Positions 61,690 to 64,000 of a DNA stretch of 64,000 bases are shown piece after piece. Under the pieces are notes generated by a model. It searched no databases. It had not been told where the DNA came from and was given only the letters and a program-made list of their open reading frames with translations. Positions within the stretch are counted from its first letter, which is position 1. The number at the start of each line of letters is the position of its first letter. This DNA is from Zanthoxylum bungeanum (lineage: Eukaryota > Streptophyta > Magnoliopsida > Sapindales > Rutaceae): the NCBI GenBank assembly GCA_019454045.1, contig SKCR01035582.1, forward strand, positions 1-64,000. Direction: 5' to 3'. Made by a program: the position numbers and the translations under genes.

Positions 61690-62590
61690 GGAGGTCGTAA
61701 AGAAATAAATTATCAAATGGTTGGATGCCGACATCATTTACCCCATCTCTGACAGCACTTGGGTGAGTCCTATGTAATGTGGCCCAAGAAAAGAGGAATG
61801 AGTGTAGTCACAAATGAAAAGAACGAGCTGATTCCAACAAGGACATTAACTGGATGAAGAGTGTGCATGGACTATAGGAAGTTGAACAAAGCAACACATA
61901 ATGATCATTTTCCACTACCATTCATTGACTAGATGCTTGACAGATTGGCAGGACATGATTCTATTATTTTTTGGACGGATACTCAGGGAACAATCAGATT
62001 GCCATCGCCCAAAAGATCAAGAGAAAACCATTTTTACATGCTTGTATGGTACTTTTGCTTTCCACAGGATGCCATTTGGACTCTGTAATGCTCCTGCCAC
62101 ATTTCAACATTGTATGATGGCTATATTTTCAGACATGCTGGAATAAAGTATGAAGGTTTTCATGGATGATTTTTCTGTGTTTGGAGACTCTTTCGACCAC
62201 TGCTTGCAAAATCTAGAAAAAGTGTTACAAAGATACGAAGATACCAACCTGATACTCAACTGGGAGAAATGCCACTTCATGGTGCATGAAGGCATTATCC
62301 TGGGACATCAGATCTCACAAAATGAAATCGAGGTAGACAAAGTAAAAATTAAGACAATAGAAAAACTACCTCCATCATCATCTGTCAAAGGGATTTGCAG
62401 TTTTCTCGGACGTGTAGGATTTTACAGGAGATTTATCAAAGACTTCTCCAAGATTTCTAAACCTCTATGCAATCTGCTGGAGAAAGACGCATCTTTCAAC
62501 TTCATCAAAGAATGCCACCATGCATTTGAAATCTTGAAACATAAGCTGGTCTTCACCCCCATCATAGTAGCACCAGATTGGATGCTTCTA
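61690..62590 (+). pseudogene. Athila-type reverse transcriptase, broken
   Basis: Motifs in order: RVCMDYRKLNKATHNDHFPL, GYSGNNQIAIA in a shifted frame, TFTCLYGTFAFHRMPFGLCN then APATFQHCMMAIF. The catalytic FMDD lies near 62158-62172 (MKVFMDDFSVFGDSF), then QNLEKVLQRYEDTNLILNWE, KCHFMVHEGIILGHQ and the connection domain (GFYRRFIKDFSKISKPLCNL). Stops near 61930 and 62145 and at least one frameshift break it, though the catalytic residues survive. Confidence 0.88.
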
Positions 62591-62960
62591 TTTGAGGTGA
62601 TGTGTGATGCTAGTGATTTTGCTGTAGGTGTAGTTTTGTGACAACGCAAAGCGAAAAGTTTCCACACCATTTACTACTCCATGAGAACTTTAAATGAAGC
62701 ACAACTTAACTACACAACAACTGAAAAAGAGTTGCTCGTAGTTGTGTTTGCTTTTGATAAATTTCGCTCCTATCTGCTAGGTCCCAAAGTGGTGGTTTAC
62801 ACAAATCATTTAGCAATCAAATACCTGATTGCAAAGAAAGATGCCAAGCCCAGATTGATCCGTTGGGTGCTTCTGGTTCAAGAATTTGACGTGGAGATCT
62901 GAGACAAGAAAGAGACAGAAAACCAAGTGGCAGATCACTTATCGAGGGTCGAGAATGGAG
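62591..62960 (+). pseudogene. Athila-type RNase H, broken
   Basis: CDASDFAVGVVL, a TGA stop at 62639, then [20 protein letters not shown] and [20 protein letters not shown]. The usual VYTDH reads VYTNH, replacing an expected catalytic aspartate. A stop near 62900 precedes the tether KETENQVADHLSRVE. Confidence 0.85.
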
Positions 62961-63159
62961 AACCAGCTGGCAATAAACTGACAATCAAAGAAACTTTCCA
63001 GATGAATAGTTATTTGCCATCAAGCAGCAGAAGTCCATTGGTATGCTGACTATGTAAATCACATAGTATCGGGAAAATGGCCGTTGGAATAGACACATCA
63101 GCAAAAAAAGAAATTCTTCAAAGAAGTCAAACACTATGTCTGAGATGAGCTGTAGCTAT

Positions 63160-64000
63160 TCAAACATTGTGCTGATCAATTATTGAGACATTGTGTACCA
63201 CAAGAGGAGGTCAATAGTGTCTTACAACATTGTCATCAATCACCATATGGCGGAAACTTCAACGATGATAAAACTGCAGCCAAAGTTCTACAATCAGGTT
63301 TGTTCTGGCCCACTCTGTTTAAAGATGCCTACTTATTTGTTCTTCAATGTGATAGGTGCCAGAGAACTTGAAATATTTCGAGGAGAAATGAAGGACCTCT
63401 TCAAAGAATTCTCGAAATGTAGATATTTGATGTATGATGGATTGATTTTATGAGACCCACCATTTGGAAACCTGTACATTCTGGTTTCAGTAGACTACGT
63501 CTCCAAATGGGTTGAAGCAACAGCACTGCCATCAAATGATTCAAAAGTGGTGATAAAATTCTTTAAAAAGAATATTTTCACTCGCTTCGGAACACCTTGG
63601 GCAATTATCAGTGATAGTGGCACACACTTCTACAACAGATACTTCGATGTACTCCTATCCAAATATGGAGTTACTCATAAAATTTCCACTGCTTACCATC
63701 CGCAGTCAAATAGACAGGTTGAGGTTTCAAACAGAGAGATCAATAGAATATTGGAGAGAATCATTGGATAATAAGGAGGGACTGGTCTACAAAACTGGAT
63801 GACGTATTATAGGCCTACCAGACAGCTTACAAGACACCCACTGGTATGTCCCCATATCGAATAGTGTTTGGAAAAGCATGACGTCTGCTTGTGGAGCTTG
63901 AACATAAAATGTACTGGGCACTGAAGAAGTTAAATCTTGATCTACAAGTAGGAGGAGAGAAAAGGCTCCATCAACTGAACGAATTGGAGGAATTTCACCT
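63160..64000 (+). pseudogene. Athila-type integrase, broken, runs off window
   Basis: The HHCC region (HCHQSPYGGNF ... LQCDRCQRT) has N where the second zinc histidine (GGHF) is expected. The DDE core is visible: [14 protein letters not shown] (about 63490-63530), [15 protein letters not shown] and [20 protein letters not shown] keep D, D and E. Stops occur at about 63371, 63451 and 63769. The C-terminal MSPYRIVFGKA, a stop, and LEHKMYWALKKLNLDL reach the window edge. Confidence 0.85.

Overview
This is eukaryotic plant nuclear DNA, most likely from a eudicot. The supporting signs are GT-AG introns, a 16-coding-exon HECT ubiquitin ligase of the plant UPL4 type, a plant-like MCM8 tail, and long stretches of nested LTR retrotransposons with tRNA-iMet and tRNA-Asp-like primer sites. 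There is no sign of bacterial genes.

Layout. (1) 1-13.3 kb is a small gene island. The 3' end of MCM8 (+ strand) converges with a complete UPL4 gene (- strand, 16 coding exons, 1524 codons by my splice model). MCM8 carries a probable hAT-type MITE in a large intron. (2) 13.3-49.1 kb is a nested stack of LTR retrotransposons. A minus-strand LTR fragment (13.3-14.6 kb) is interrupted by a decayed Ty1/copia element, family A, in an LTR-internal-LTR-partial-internal arrangement (14.6-26.1 kb). This abuts a second minus-strand copia-like element, family B (26.1-47.0 kb). B is itself split by a full family A insertion on the minus strand (29.9-39.6 kb, 5-bp duplication GATCG) and by a solo LTR of a B-related family (42.7-45.0 kb, 5-bp duplication ATTAA). 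A chromovirus-like LTR remnant follows. (3) 49.1-57.2 kb looks like a minus-strand Tat-type Ty3/gypsy derivative. It has a gag remnant, an opposite-strand extra ORF resembling the 'putative gypsy type transposon' domain, and a ~130-bp tandem array. A family A solo LTR interrupts it. (4) 57.2-64.0 kb is a plus-strand Athila-type Ty3/gypsy element: 5' LTR, tRNA-Asp primer site, then gag, protease, RT, RNase H and integrase. All are recognisable but broken, and the element runs off the window.

The two host genes probably have unrelated roles: MCM8 in meiotic and homologous recombination repair, UPL4 in ubiquitin-dependent turnover. Everything right of ~13.3 kb is repeat-derived, and no host gene was found there.

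The most unusual signal is in family A. Its LTRs and 5' leader are packed with short perfect or G.T-wobble inverted repeats around a 3-nt centre, usually TGG. The arms differ from unit to unit but stay complementary, and the arrays recur in every copy seen. Two family A copies with different insertion sites also share the same premature stop in integrase and the same frameshift in RT, although one has nearly identical LTRs. This suggests a structurally patterned family that spread while already defective.
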